Positions 8,795-17,606 of a stretch of 64,000 nt of DNA are shown piece after piece. A program made the position numbers and the translations under genes. The notes under the pieces were generated by a model, which was given only the letters and a program-made list of their open reading frames with translations, did no database searches and was not told the DNA's origin. Within the stretch, counting starts at the first letter, position 1, and each line of letters starts with the position of its first letter. The stretch covers positions 62,001 to 126,000 of the forward strand of contig NZ_VSZS01000055.1 in the NCBI RefSeq assembly GCF_008180155.1, written 5' to 3'. Origin of the DNA: Neoaquamicrobium microcysteis. GTDB taxonomy: Bacteria; Pseudomonadota; Alphaproteobacteria; Rhizobiales; Rhizobiaceae.

Positions 8795-9181
8795 ATGGCG
8801 GGTGAAGGACGGCAACGTATCGACAAGTGGCTGTTCTTCGCGCGGGTCGTAAAATCACGCTCGCTGGCAGCGAAGGTGGTGCAGGCCGGCCGAGTGCGTC
8901 TCAATCGCGAGAAGATCGACCAGCCTTCACACACGGTGAAGGCCGGCGATGTGCTGACGATCACATTGGATCGCCGGGTGATCGTCTATCGGGTTCTGGA
9001 ACCGGGCGTTCGGCGCGGCCCCGCCGAGGAGGCGCGGACGCTTTATGAGGACCTGACCCCGCCCGTCGAGAAGACCGCTGACGTGCCGCCCGATGTCATG
9101 GTGCCGGTGCGTGAGCAGGGCAGCGGCCGGCCCACAAAGAAGGAACGCCGCCGCACCGATGCTCTGCGCGAGCCGGACTGA
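8795..9181 (+). CDS. hslR: RNA-binding S4 domain protein (HslR-like)
   Basis: A 128-residue protein with an N-terminal S4 RNA-binding domain ([18 protein letters not shown], about residues 7-24, and the [16 protein letters not shown] segment), as in Hsp15/HslR, which in E. coli binds free 50S subunits carrying nascent chains. The C-terminal third is polar and ends with a KKERRRTD basic stretch. It begins immediately after the helicase stop codon, suggesting translational coupling and a shared role in RNA or ribosome handling. The specific function in alphaproteobacteria is inferred from the family only. Confidence 0.85.
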   Translation: MAGEGRQRIDKWLFFARVVKSRSLAAKVVQAGRVRLNREKIDQPSHTVKAGDVLTITLDRRVIVYRVLEPGVRRGPAEEARTLYEDLTPPVEKTADVPPDVMVPVREQGSGRPTKKERRRTDALREPD

Positions 9182-9311
9182 TCTGGCCTGTAGTTGGAAT
9201 TTCATTCCCCGGGGCCCGGCTTGTGCGCATTCGTCACCCTTGCGTGGCTGTCGCAAAGGCGCTACCTCACCGCCGGATTGCAAGAGACTGACCGCTCGGC
9301 CGGAGCCGCCA

Positions 9312-9650
9312 ATGACCTATATCGTCACGGACAACTGCATCAAGTGCAAGTACATGGATTGCATCGAGGTGTGTCCGGTCGACTGCTTCTATGAAGGCGA
9401 GAACATGCTCGTCATCCATCCGGACGAGTGCATCGACTGCGGTGTGTGCGAGCCGGAATGCCCGGCCGACGCGATCAAGCCGGATACCGAGCCCGGCCTC
9501 GACAAGTGGCTGCAGGTCAACACCGAATACGCTTCCAAGTGGCCCAACATCACCGCGAAGAAGGAGCCTCCGGCGGACGCCAAGGAGTTCGACGGGGTCG
9601 AGGGGAAATTCGAAAAGTATTTTTCCGCGGAGCCCGGCGAGGGCGACTGA
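9312..9650 (+). CDS. fdxA: ferredoxin FdxA (7Fe type)
   Basis: A 112-residue ferredoxin with two iron-sulfur cluster motifs: an N-terminal cysteine set at residues 9, 12, 17, 21 and 25 ([17 protein letters not shown]), and a second ferredoxin motif [12 protein letters not shown] at about residues 40-51. This layout and the roughly 60-residue C-terminal extension match the [3Fe-4S][4Fe-4S] FdxA ferredoxins, which are essential electron carriers in several alphaproteobacteria. The start [13 protein letters not shown] is the family's conserved N-terminus. The next gene is carD, an order commonly seen in Rhizobiales. Confidence 0.96.
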   Translation: MTYIVTDNCIKCKYMDCIEVCPVDCFYEGENMLVIHPDECIDCGVCEPECPADAIKPDTEPGLDKWLQVNTEYASKWPNITAKKEPPADAKEFDGVEGKFEKYFSAEPGEGD

Positions 9651-10010
9651 TTCCGGCTTCGATGACGCTGCGTCAATTTCACGCTGCGGTCCCGCTTGCG
9701 TAGCGCATTTGTTCGCGCCTGCGGCAAATTGTTGATTCTTTCCACTTTTTATGTTACATACTTGCAACTTGCCGATGACAGACGTCGATTTATGGCGCGA
9801 GCGCTTTAATCATTGAAAGGCTGATACGCATCCGGAACCAGGGCGATCTGGGCCGGGCAAGCGCCATGGCGCTGCATCCGGGCCCGAGGCTTCTTTCGGA
9901 ATGCTAGGCTTTTGTCCTGTCCTGGCAGTTGGCGGGCCGGCTCGTCGGTCAAAGTCTGCGCGAGCCGCCACGGTTCGCGACACAAGGACATAAAAAGGAG
10001 TACAGGGCGT
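9651..10010. other. fdxA-carD intergenic region
   Basis: A 360-nt spacer without a supported gene. An AT-rich stretch at about 9725-9765 (TTGTTGATTC, then TTTTTATGTTACATAC) is the most promoter-like part and probably drives carD, giving a leader of about 240 nt. No riboswitch or terminator hairpin was recognised. Confidence 0.4.
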
Positions 10011-10583
10011 ATGGCAACCCAGCAGAAGAAATCCGCGACCAGGCATGGCTTCAAGACCGGCGAGTTCATCGTCTACCCGGCGCACGGCGTCGGCCAGATA
10101 GCGGCGATCGAGGAGCAGGAAGTCGCGGGCCACAAGCTGGAACTTTTCGTCATCGATTTCCAGAAGGACAAGATGCGCCTGAAGGTGCCGGTCGCCAAGG
10201 CGACTTCCATCGGTATGCGCAAGCTGAGCGAGACCGACTATGTGGATCGCGCGCTGAAGGTCGTTCAGGGACGCGCCCGCGTGAAACGCACCATGTGGTC
10301 GCGCCGCGCGCAGGAATATGATGCCAAGATCAATTCGGGCGACCTGATTTCGATTTCCGAGGTGGTGCGTGACCTATACCGTGCCGAAAATCAGCCGGAA
10401 CAGTCCTACTCGGAGCGCCAGCTCTACGAAGCAGCGCTCGATCGCATGGCGCGCGAGATCGCGGCCGTCAACAAGATGTCGGATACCGAGGCCGTTCGCC
10501 TGATCGAGGTCAACCTCAACAAGGGGCCGCGCCGCGGGGCGAAAGCCGACAATGAGGAAGCCGAGCAGGAAGAGGCGGCATAA
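10011..10583 (+). CDS. carD: CarD family transcriptional regulator
   Basis: A 190-residue CarD/CdnL-type protein that binds the RNA polymerase beta subunit and stabilises open complexes at promoters, including rRNA promoters. The N-terminal Tudor-like RNA polymerase interaction domain is seen in FKTGEFIVYPAHGVGQI (about residues 11-27), followed by the helical DNA-binding domain (about 75-165). The C-terminal tail is acidic (NEEAEQEEAA). The start at 10011 is chosen from family length and AAAGGAG about 10 nt upstream. A strong terminator follows it and precedes rpoH2, placing two RNA polymerase-level regulators side by side. Confidence 0.95.
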   Translation: MATQQKKSATRHGFKTGEFIVYPAHGVGQIAAIEEQEVAGHKLELFVIDFQKDKMRLKVPVAKATSIGMRKLSETDYVDRALKVVQGRARVKRTMWSRRAQEYDAKINSGDLISISEVVRDLYRAENQPEQSYSERQLYEAALDRMAREIAAVNKMSDTEAVRLIEVNLNKGPRRGAKADNEEAEQEEAA

Positions 10584-10615
10584 GCCACTTTCTCGGCAGC
10601 GCTTCCAGACTGTTG

Positions 10616-10649
10616 AAGACCCGGCCTTGCGGCCGGGTCTTTTCGTTTT
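10616..10649 (+). terminator. Rho-independent terminator after carD
   Basis: AAGACCCGGCC (10616-10626) pairs perfectly with GGCCGGGTCTT (10631-10641) around a TTGC loop, followed by TTTCGTTTT. It lies 33 nt after the carD stop codon. Confidence 0.92.
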
Positions 10650-10825
10650 GGCGATGTTGCCGCGGGGCACCCCGTTCACACGTTTGTGCAGTCCCGCAGG
10701 GAACCAATGCCCATCTCCCCACGTATTTGTTTTTCGGGGGTGCGCCGATATTTCGCCTGCTTTCTGGATCGGCCGCCCGGCCTCATCCAACGCGGCAAAT
10801 GGCGCGGCAGCAGTGGGAGCGCGAG

Positions 10826-11689
10826 ATGGACGATCCGGCTAAGCGAAGCATGATCCGACAGGCGATGAAGGCGCCTTATCTGGAACGTGGCGAAGAGCAC
10901 GATCTCGCCGTACGGTGGAAAGAGAACGGCGACCAGCAGGCGCTGCACCGCATTACAGTGGCCCATATGCGGCTCGTGATCTCCATGGCCTCCAAGTTCC
11001 GCCATTTCGGGCTCTCGATGAACGACCTCATCCAGGAAGGGCATGTCGGTCTGCTGGAAGCGGCAGCCCGGTTCGAGCCTGAGCGCGACGTTCGCTTCTC
11101 GACCTACGCCACGTGGTGGATCCGCGCATCCATGCAGGATTTCATCCTCCGCAACTGGTCAATCGTGCGCGGAGGAACATCGTCGGCGCAGAAGGCCCTG
11201 TTCTTCAATCTTCGCCGCCTGCGGGCGCGTCTGGCGCAGGATTCGCGGGTGCTGTCCAACGACGCCCTCTATCTCGAAATCTCGCAGGCGCTCGGCGTCT
11301 CCACCACGGATGTCGCGACGATGGATGCGCGGCTTTCCGGCCCCGACACCTCGCTGAACGCCTCCGTGGGTGCGGAAGACGGTAATGGTTCCGACCGGAT
11401 GGATTTCCTCGTATCGGACGATCCCCTGCCGGACGAGGTCGTCGGCAACACGATCGACGACGAGCGCCGCGTGCGCTGGCTGAATCAGGCGCTGGCGACG
11501 CTGAATGCGCGCGAGCTGCGCATCATCCGCGAAAGGAGGCTGCGCGAGGAGGGCGCGACGCTGGAGGCGCTGGGTCAGAAACTCGGCATCTCCAAGGAGC
11601 GCGTGCGCCAGATCGAAGGTCGTGCGCTGGAAAAACTTCGCGCGGCGCTGATGAGGATCGCGCCGGAGGCCGTGGGCACGGCCGCGTAA
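10826..11689 (+). CDS. rpoH2: RNA polymerase sigma-32 type factor RpoH2
   Basis: A 287-residue heat-shock type sigma factor. It contains region 2 with the RpoH-box-like and core-binding segments (NDLIQEGHVGLLEAAARF and FSTYATWWIRASMQDFILRNWS) and a C-terminal region 4 helix-turn-helix (LEALGQKLGISKERVRQIEGRALEKL). Rhizobiales usually carry two RpoH copies; the KAPYLERGEEHDL start and the divergent middle suggest RpoH2, linked in relatives to oxidative and singlet-oxygen stress. The start at 10826 has GGAG 9 nt upstream; an alternative ATG at 10799 lacks a ribosome site. The 3-nt gap to the M48 gene means the two genes converge. Confidence 0.88.
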   Translation: MDDPAKRSMIRQAMKAPYLERGEEHDLAVRWKENGDQQALHRITVAHMRLVISMASKFRHFGLSMNDLIQEGHVGLLEAAARFEPERDVRFSTYATWWIRASMQDFILRNWSIVRGGTSSAQKALFFNLRRLRARLAQDSRVLSNDALYLEISQALGVSTTDVATMDARLSGPDTSLNASVGAEDGNGSDRMDFLVSDDPLPDEVVGNTIDDERRVRWLNQALATLNARELRIIRERRLREEGATLEALGQKLGISKERVRQIEGRALEKLRAALMRIAPEAVGTAA

Positions 11690-11691
11690 GT

Positions 11692-13170
11692 CTACCGATC
11701 CGTGATTATCTTCACCCGTGCACCGGCCGAAACCGTCGCACCGGCGTTCATCGCGTTGATGAGACGGAACATGTCCATCTTGCGATCCACCCCCTGCATC
11801 TGCGCCGCCAGCGTCGCGACGGTCTGGCCGGCCTGAACGGTCACCACCCTGATGCGCAGCGGCCGCAGCGTTTCCCTCTCGGCGGCGCTGAGCGTCCGGA
11901 AGCTCGCGCCCACGTCGGTCGCGATCGTGTCGAGCGCGGTGCTTGCCGCGGGTGCTGCCGTGAGCAGGCGATAGACCTGTCCCGCGGCGCGAATGACTGT
12001 GACATCGAACTGCCAGCCATCGGCGCGGGCTCTGGCGGAAACCGCTTCGTTGCCGTTGATCGTCTGCTGGCGGATGGTATTGGGATCGAGGCCCGCCACC
12101 CAGCCGCTGCGAACATAGTCGGCCAGCGAAACGCGCTGGTCGATTGAAACGCCATCGAAGCGGATGGCGACATCGCCGGGGCCGGCTGCGGTGACGGCGG
12201 CGGCGGTATTGTCGATCACGAAGCCTTCCGGCACAGCGAAGGCAACGCCCAGCTTTGGATGCAGGAAGGTGCGGCCGCGCACGAAGCCTTCATCGGGCGT
12301 GTCGCCGAACAGCATGCCGTCGAGACCATCGAGGAACTGGTTGCGGTCGCGGTTTCCGGTTCCGGGCGGCGCGTACAGGCGGGCGTGCCGCAGTGCCAGT
12401 TCGATGCGCTGTGGCGCGGTCGGGTGGCTGGCAAGAAAGTCGAGGTTCTCGTCCACCGCACCGGTCACGCTCCGCGACGCGCTGTAGGCGGCCATCGACT
12501 GGAGGAAGCGGGCGGCCGCGAACGGGTCGTAGCCGGCGCGCGCGATCGACCGTATGCCGATGGCGTCCGCCTCGAGTTCCTGATTGCGCGAGAACTGCGC
12601 CAGGCGGAGCTTGCCGCGCACCAGCGCCACGCGGGCGGCGGGATCGCTGCCAAGCACGTCGTTGACGACCTGGCTTGCCAGAACCTCTTCGGCTTCCTTC
12701 TGCTGACGCTGGATGCCGTGATTGGCGGTCACGTGCGCCATCTCATGCGCAAGCACGGCTGCCAGTTCGGCCGAATCATTGGCGAGCGCCAGCAGGCCGC
12801 GGGTGACATAGAGATAGCCGCCGGGCAGCGCGAAAGCATTGATGTTGGGCGAGTTGAGGATCGTGATCTGGTAGGTCTGGTTCGGGTTGTCTGGGTCGAG
12901 CGTCAGCGTGCCGACGACCCTTGCGACCATGCGCTCGAGCTTCTGGTCGGAATACTCCCCGCCATAGGTAGCCAAGATGCGCGGATGCTGCTCGCGCGCG
13001 ATAGCCGCCATGCGGTCATTGCGGGTGACCGTATCGACGATGACCGGGTTGGCGGAGGGGCGGAACGCGTCGCCATTGCCGGCGCTGTCCAGCACCTGGC
13101 AACCGGCCAGCCCCAGCGCGAGCACGAGCGACAGCACACCGCGCCGCGGGATGCGGCCCGACGACGACAT
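11692..13170 (-). CDS. M48 family metalloprotease, lipoprotein, LysM-like C-terminus
   Basis: A 492-residue BepA/YfgC-like zinc protease, probably anchored in the periplasm and acting in outer-membrane protein quality control. A lipoprotein signal with lipobox LAGC ends at Cys24. The zinc motif HEMAH is at residues 142-146, and the downstream glutamate ligand is in NQELEADAIG. Instead of the TPR domain of BepA, the C-terminus (about 440-492) resembles a LysM fold (VVTVQAGQTVATLAAQM, ending GARVKIITDR), possibly for peptidoglycan contact. The start was moved inward to 13170 because the lipoprotein signal begins there. Confidence 0.86.
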   Translation of the reverse strand: MSSSGRIPRRGVLSLVLALGLAGCQVLDSAGNGDAFRPSANPVIVDTVTRNDRMAAIAREQHPRILATYGGEYSDQKLERMVARVVGTLTLDPDNPNQTYQITILNSPNINAFALPGGYLYVTRGLLALANDSAELAAVLAHEMAHVTANHGIQRQQKEAEEVLASQVVNDVLGSDPAARVALVRGKLRLAQFSRNQELEADAIGIRSIARAGYDPFAAARFLQSMAAYSASRSVTGAVDENLDFLASHPTAPQRIELALRHARLYAPPGTGNRDRNQFLDGLDGMLFGDTPDEGFVRGRTFLHPKLGVAFAVPEGFVIDNTAAAVTAAGPGDVAIRFDGVSIDQRVSLADYVRSGWVAGLDPNTIRQQTINGNEAVSARARADGWQFDVTVIRAAGQVYRLLTAAPAASTALDTIATDVGASFRTLSAAERETLRPLRIRVVTVQAGQTVATLAAQMQGVDRKMDMFRLINAMNAGATVSAGARVKIITDR

Positions 13171-13373
13171 CGCCCGGTCGATCAGCTTTTCCCGCAGTAT
13201 GATGGACAGGTCGGCGTCCTCTCGTAGCTCTGGAATCTCAAAAACGAGTTGTAGGATTGAAAGGCTGCAACCGCACTCAGCTCTCTGCGGATACGCCCAG
13301 GCCCTCCTCGCAAGTCCGGTTTGGCCGGTAAATGTGTCGGCATCCGGGCGGCAAAGGCACCGAATCGACCCGG

Positions 13374-14084
13374 TCAAGCCCCAATATAGGCGCTGAAGGC
13401 GGCGGGCGCATCCCGCGAGAACATGACTGATGACGGGGCAAGGGCCGAGACGCGACCCTGCTCTATGAACGCCACATGGTCGGCCAGCGCTGCGGCATCG
13501 TCGGGGTGATGCGTCACCATCAGGATCGTCATGCCCCGCTCGCCGTGCAGGTCGCGCACCAGTTCGAGCATCTCGCGGCGCAGCGCGGGGCCTAGCGAGG
13601 CGAAGGGTTCGTCCAGCAGCAGTATCGGCCGATCGCGCACCAGAACGCGCGACAAGGCCACACGCTGGCGTTCGCCGCCGGAAAGCTCGGCCGGCAGCCG
13701 ATGCTCCTTGCCGGCAAGGCCAGTGCGGGCGAGCGCCGAGGCGATTTCGGCCCTGTCGGGGGCGTCCAGCCGCAGGGCGGGCGAGCGGCCAAGTCCTACG
13801 TTCTTTTCCACGTCGAGATGGGCAAAGAGGTTGTTTTCCTGAAAGATCATCGACACCGGGCGCTCGGCCGGAGCCCGGCGCGCAACGTCGGCGCCGTCGA
13901 TCATGATCCGCCCGGATGCCGGTGTCTCAAAGCCGGCGACGAGGTTGAGCAGCGTCGACTTCCCCGATCCGCTAGGCCCCATCACGGCGACGATGGAGGA
14001 CGGCTCGACGGCCAGATCGAACGACATCGCCATATCGCCGTAGCTGAACGCGACGTCCTCCATGCGCAAAGCCGCGCCGCTCAT
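13374..14084 (-). CDS. thiQ: thiamine ABC transporter ATP-binding protein
   Basis: A 236-residue ABC ATPase powering thiamine/TPP import. Walker [10 protein letters not shown] lies at about residues 33-41, followed by the Q-loop, the signature [11 protein letters not shown], Walker B ILLLDEP and the switch histidine in MVTHHPDD. Start and stop codons of thiP and thiQ overlap by 4 nt (ATGA), indicating translational coupling. As the last gene of thiBPQ it should be controlled by the upstream TPP riboswitch. Confidence 0.93.
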   Translation of the reverse strand: MSGAALRMEDVAFSYGDMAMSFDLAVEPSSIVAVMGPSGSGKSTLLNLVAGFETPASGRIMIDGADVARRAPAERPVSMIFQENNLFAHLDVEKNVGLGRSPALRLDAPDRAEIASALARTGLAGKEHRLPAELSGGERQRVALSRVLVRDRPILLLDEPFASLGPALRREMLELVRDLHGERGMTILMVTHHPDDAAALADHVAFIEQGRVSALAPSSVMFSRDAPAAFSAYIGA

Positions 14085-15688
14085 GTCCGGCTCCTCGTAC
14101 GGTCGACCAGCATCATCAGCATAAGACAGATGATGCCGAGGAAGAGCGCAAGCCCTGCGGCATCGGCAGTCCGATAGCTGCCCATGCGTGCAAGCAGCAG
14201 ATAGGGCAGCGTCTGCACGGCATCCGAACCGAAAAGCGCGATCACGCCCAGATCGCCGAGCGAGAGCGCCATGGCGAAGGCCAGCGCGGTGCAGAGCGGC
14301 CGGCGGATCGACGGCCAGTCCACGAGGCGAAATCGGTTTATGCCCGAGATGCCGAGCGATGCACACAGCTTCTCGTGGCGCGCGCTGGCTGCATCATAGG
14401 CGGGGCGGAGGGCGCGGATCGCGAAGGGCATCGCCATCACGGCGTTCACCGTCACGACCATGACGGGGGCGATCGCAAAGACCTGCCCCGTCTGGCGCAG
14501 AAGCATGAACCAGCCGGCGCCGACCACGATCGGCGGCACGACCAGCACGAAACCCGCACCCGTATCCAGCATCCGCTCCAGCAGCGAGGGAGCGGCGTTG
14601 CGTGGCCTTTTCAGCTCCATCGCGCGGCGCGCCATGGTGAGCGAAAGAGACAACAGCACACAGAGCAGGCCCGCGAGCAGCGCAAGGACGAGACTGGTCG
14701 CGGTGGCTGCATGCACCGCGGGGTCGGCGGCCAGCCTTGCGAGGTCGGCCTGAAGACCTGAGATGACGATGGCGGCCAGCGGCCCCGCGACGAACAGCAG
14801 GGCCACCAGCATGACAGTGCTATTCAGGATGCGCTCCGCCCTGCCGGCCACGGCAGGAGCCCTCGATGCTACCGGAAGGTTCGCGTCGCCCGCCATGTTC
14901 GCGCCCAGCCGCATCAGCAATGCGACGACGATTGCGGTGAGCACGATCTGCGCTCCGGTGAGCGCGACCGCGCGGGCGGGGTCGAAATCGAAGCGCAGCG
15001 CCTGGTAGATCGCGACCTCCAGCGTGGTTGCGCGCGGACCTCCACCCAGCGTCAGCACGATGGTGAACGAGGTCACGCACAGCATGAAGACGAGCCCCGC
15101 AACGCCCGGAAGGGCTGCGCGCAGCACCGGCCATTCGACGAAGCGGAACGAGGCGCGCGCGCCCATGCCCAGCTGTGCCGCCAGCCTGCGCTGGTCGGTC
15201 GGCACGGTTTCAAGCGCATGCAGGAACAGGCGCGTCGCCAGAGGCAGGTTGAAGAACACGTGCGCGACGAGAATGCCCGACAGTCCGTAAATGCCCTGCC
15301 AGCGCGTGCCTGTGACGGCCGTTAGCACGTCTGCGAAAAGTCCCGCACGGCCCAGCAGCGCCAGTATGCCGAGAGCCGCCACGATAGCCGGCAGTGCCAG
15401 CGGCAGGGCGAACAGCCTGAGGATCAGCGCGCGACCTGCAAAGTGCGGGTGCCGCGCCAGCGCGCGAGCGACCAGCAGCGCCGGCACCACCGAAAGCAGG
15501 GTGGAAAGCGCCGCCTGCCACAGCGTGAAGCGCGTGACCCGCAGCATATAGGTGTCGAACGCCGAGACGGCGCCCGACCAGTCGTTGACGGCTTCCCCCA
15601 GAAGCCCCGCAAACGCGCCGCCGATGAGAATGCCGACAGCGCCAAGCCCGGCTACACCGGCGATTACGCGGCGGTCTGGCCTAGACAT
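14081..15688 (-). CDS. thiP: thiamine ABC transporter permease
   Basis: A 535-residue inner-membrane permease with two fused copies of the binding-protein-dependent transport domain, as in E. coli ThiP. Many hydrophobic segments are visible, with EAA-type loops in each half (about residues 180-200 and 440-460). It lies between thiB (31 nt upstream) and thiQ (4-nt overlap). It forms the channel for thiamine and thiamine phosphates delivered by ThiB. Confidence 0.93.
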   Translation of the reverse strand: MSRPDRRVIAGVAGLGAVGILIGGAFAGLLGEAVNDWSGAVSAFDTYMLRVTRFTLWQAALSTLLSVVPALLVARALARHPHFAGRALILRLFALPLALPAIVAALGILALLGRAGLFADVLTAVTGTRWQGIYGLSGILVAHVFFNLPLATRLFLHALETVPTDQRRLAAQLGMGARASFRFVEWPVLRAALPGVAGLVFMLCVTSFTIVLTLGGGPRATTLEVAIYQALRFDFDPARAVALTGAQIVLTAIVVALLMRLGANMAGDANLPVASRAPAVAGRAERILNSTVMLVALLFVAGPLAAIVISGLQADLARLAADPAVHAATATSLVLALLAGLLCVLLSLSLTMARRAMELKRPRNAAPSLLERMLDTGAGFVLVVPPIVVGAGWFMLLRQTGQVFAIAPVMVVTVNAVMAMPFAIRALRPAYDAASARHEKLCASLGISGINRFRLVDWPSIRRPLCTALAFAMALSLGDLGVIALFGSDAVQTLPYLLLARMGSYRTADAAGLALFLGIICLMLMMLVDRTRSRT

Positions 15689-15719
15689 GGGGCGGCTGCC
15701 GGCTGCTCATCGAGCGTAC

Positions 15720-16721
15720 TTACCGGCTCATCACGCCGAGCCACTCGTTCACCCATTCCTGCCGGTTGCGGGCGACTTCCTCGGACGAGAACTCCAGCGT
15801 TTGAGCCGGCTGGACGAGCGTGTCAAAGACCGGGTTCAGCGGGCCGGAGGTCTCGCCGGCAGGAAACATCCAGTTGGTCTCGGGGATCACGTCCTGAAAG
15901 CCCGGGCCGGTCATGAATTCGAGGAAGCGCGGGGTGAGCGGATTGTCGGCTCCCTTCACCGTGGCGGCCGCGACCTCGACCTGAAGATAGTGTCCTTCCT
16001 CGAATGAAGCCGCCTTGTAGCGGTCGCTGTCCTCCGCGATCTCGTGGTAGGCGGGCGAGGTGGTGTAGGACAGCACCATCGACGCTTCGCCGTTGGTGAA
16101 CAGGCCGTAGGCCTCGCTCCACCCCGGCGTGACCGTGAGAATGCGTTGGCTGAGCTTCTCCCATGCCTGCGCGGCCTCGTCGCCGTAGACGGCCTTGACC
16201 CACAGCAGAAGGCCGAGGCCGGGCGTCGAGGTGCGCGGGTCCTGGATGACGATCTTTTCTTCAGGGTCGCCCTCGACCAGCTCCTTCAGGCTGGCTGGCG
16301 GCGTATCGATCGCCTCGCTGTCATAGACGAACGCGAAGTAGCCGTAGTCGAACGGCACGAACGTGTCGTCGTCCCAGCCGCCCGGCACATCCACCTTGTC
16401 GAGCGAGATGCCGTGTGGTGCGAAAAGCCCGGTTTCCTTTGCCTCGTAGGTCAGGTTGGTGTCGAGACCGAGCACGATGTCGGCCTGTGTGCCCGCGCCT
16501 TCCAGCTTCAGCCGGTTGAGCAATGCGACGCCGTCGGCCACCGCGACGAATTCAAGTTCGCAGCCGCATTCGGCTTCGAACGCTTTCTCTATGGCCGGGC
16601 CGGGGCCCCAGGACGAGGTGAAACTGTCGTAGGTATAGACGGTCAGCTTCTCCTGTGCGGCCGCGGGGATTGCCGCGAAAGCAAGCGAGAAGGCAAAAAG
16701 GGAAACGAATTTGTCGCGCAT
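15720..16721 (-). CDS. thiB: thiamine ABC transporter substrate-binding protein
   Basis: A 333-residue periplasmic binding protein of the TbpA/ThiB type. A Sec signal peptide ([19 protein letters not shown]) is cleaved near AAAQEKL. The mature N-terminus [17 protein letters not shown], the [11 protein letters not shown] segment and NWMFPAG near the C-terminus are typical of thiamine binders. It is the first gene of thiBPQ and lies directly behind a TPP riboswitch, which fits feedback control of thiamine uptake. Confidence 0.95.
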   Translation of the reverse strand: MRDKFVSLFAFSLAFAAIPAAAQEKLTVYTYDSFTSSWGPGPAIEKAFEAECGCELEFVAVADGVALLNRLKLEGAGTQADIVLGLDTNLTYEAKETGLFAPHGISLDKVDVPGGWDDDTFVPFDYGYFAFVYDSEAIDTPPASLKELVEGDPEEKIVIQDPRTSTPGLGLLLWVKAVYGDEAAQAWEKLSQRILTVTPGWSEAYGLFTNGEASMVLSYTTSPAYHEIAEDSDRYKAASFEEGHYLQVEVAAATVKGADNPLTPRFLEFMTGPGFQDVIPETNWMFPAGETSGPLNPVFDTLVQPAQTLEFSSEEVARNRQEWVNEWLGVMSR

Positions 16722-16773
16722 CGGCGCCTCCTTGGTTCGTGTTTCAAGGGAAATCAGGCGCTTCGTGTGCAGC

Positions 16774-16882
16774 GTCTAATCCCTCCGCCGGTATGAGCCG
16801 GATCAGGTTCAGCGGGTTGGCCGGGTTTCCCCGTTATGCCTCTCAGCCGGCCCGCAACATGCGGCCGGCACCCCGTTAGAGC
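16774..16882 (-). promoter_or_regulatory. TPP (thi-box) riboswitch upstream of thiBPQ
   Basis: Read on the minus strand, the canonical TPP riboswitch core elements appear in order: ACGGGGTGCCGG, GGCTGAGAGG, the P3-P4 region, ACCTGATCCGG and CATACCGGCGGAGGGA. The aptamer ends about 55 nt before the thiB start codon, so control is probably at translation initiation, as is common in alphaproteobacteria. The divergent thiN gene is not downstream of it. Confidence 0.96.
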
Positions 16883-16959
16883 GTTTCGAGACATAGGGCG
16901 GCACGGCGGCCGGCGCAAGCGCTTTCGCGAAGGCCGTTCCCCGTGATAGAGGCGGGCCC

Positions 16960-17604
16960 ATGACCCGCTTCGCCATCCTCCTTGGCGGCGACCTCGTCGC
17001 CACGCCACGCCTCGCCCGCCAGCTGGACGGTGTGCGGGTGATCGCCGCCGATTCCGGCATGAAGCATGCGGCGGCGCTTGGGCTAACGCCCGAACTGTGG
17101 ACCGGTGACTTCGACTCGGTCGACGATGCCATGCGTTCCGCCCATGCCGACGTCCCCGTCGAAGCCTTTCCCGCCGAAAAGGATCAGACCGACGGTGAGA
17201 TCGCCATCGAAGCCGCTCTGGCCCGGGGCGCGCGCGAACTGGTGCTGGTCGGCGCCTTCGGCGGCGCCCGCGCCGACCATGCGTTCCTGCACTTGGCGGC
17301 CGCGCTGCGGCTGGCGGAGGCCGGCACGGCCTGCCTGCTCACCAGCGGCCATCAGGAAGGCGTCCCGCTGCTGCCCGGGGCCAGCCGCTTCGACTACGAA
17401 GCCGGTACGGTGTTCAGCGTGCTGCCCTTCTCCGACCTCTCGGGCCTTTCGCTTTCCGGGGCGAAATGGCCGCTTGCCGACCGTTTCGTGCCGTTCGGCT
17501 CATCGCTGACCCTTTCCAACGAGGTCGCAGGCGAATTGACGGCTACGCTCTTCTTCGGGCGCGCGCTGTTGATCGCCCATCCCGTTTCCTACTATCGCAT
17601 GTGA
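16960..17604 (+). CDS. thiN: thiamine diphosphokinase
   Basis: A 214-residue thiamine pyrophosphokinase, converting thiamine to thiamine diphosphate with ATP. Family motifs are AADSGMKHAAALGLTPELWTGDFDS (about residues 28-52, quoted only for its DSG and GDFDS cores), the KDQTDGEIAIEAAL motif (about 73-86), and a C-terminal beta domain with SNEV. It is divergent from the thiBPQ uptake operon, so imported thiamine can be activated directly; it lies outside the riboswitch transcript. Its stop codon is 2 nt before the ABC-F start, indicating a shared operon. Confidence 0.93.
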   Translation: MTRFAILLGGDLVATPRLARQLDGVRVIAADSGMKHAAALGLTPELWTGDFDSVDDAMRSAHADVPVEAFPAEKDQTDGEIAIEAALARGARELVLVGAFGGARADHAFLHLAAALRLAEAGTACLLTSGHQEGVPLLPGASRFDYEAGTVFSVLPFSDLSGLSLSGAKWPLADRFVPFGSSLTLSNEVAGELTATLFFGRALLIAHPVSYYRM

Positions 17605-17606
17605 CC

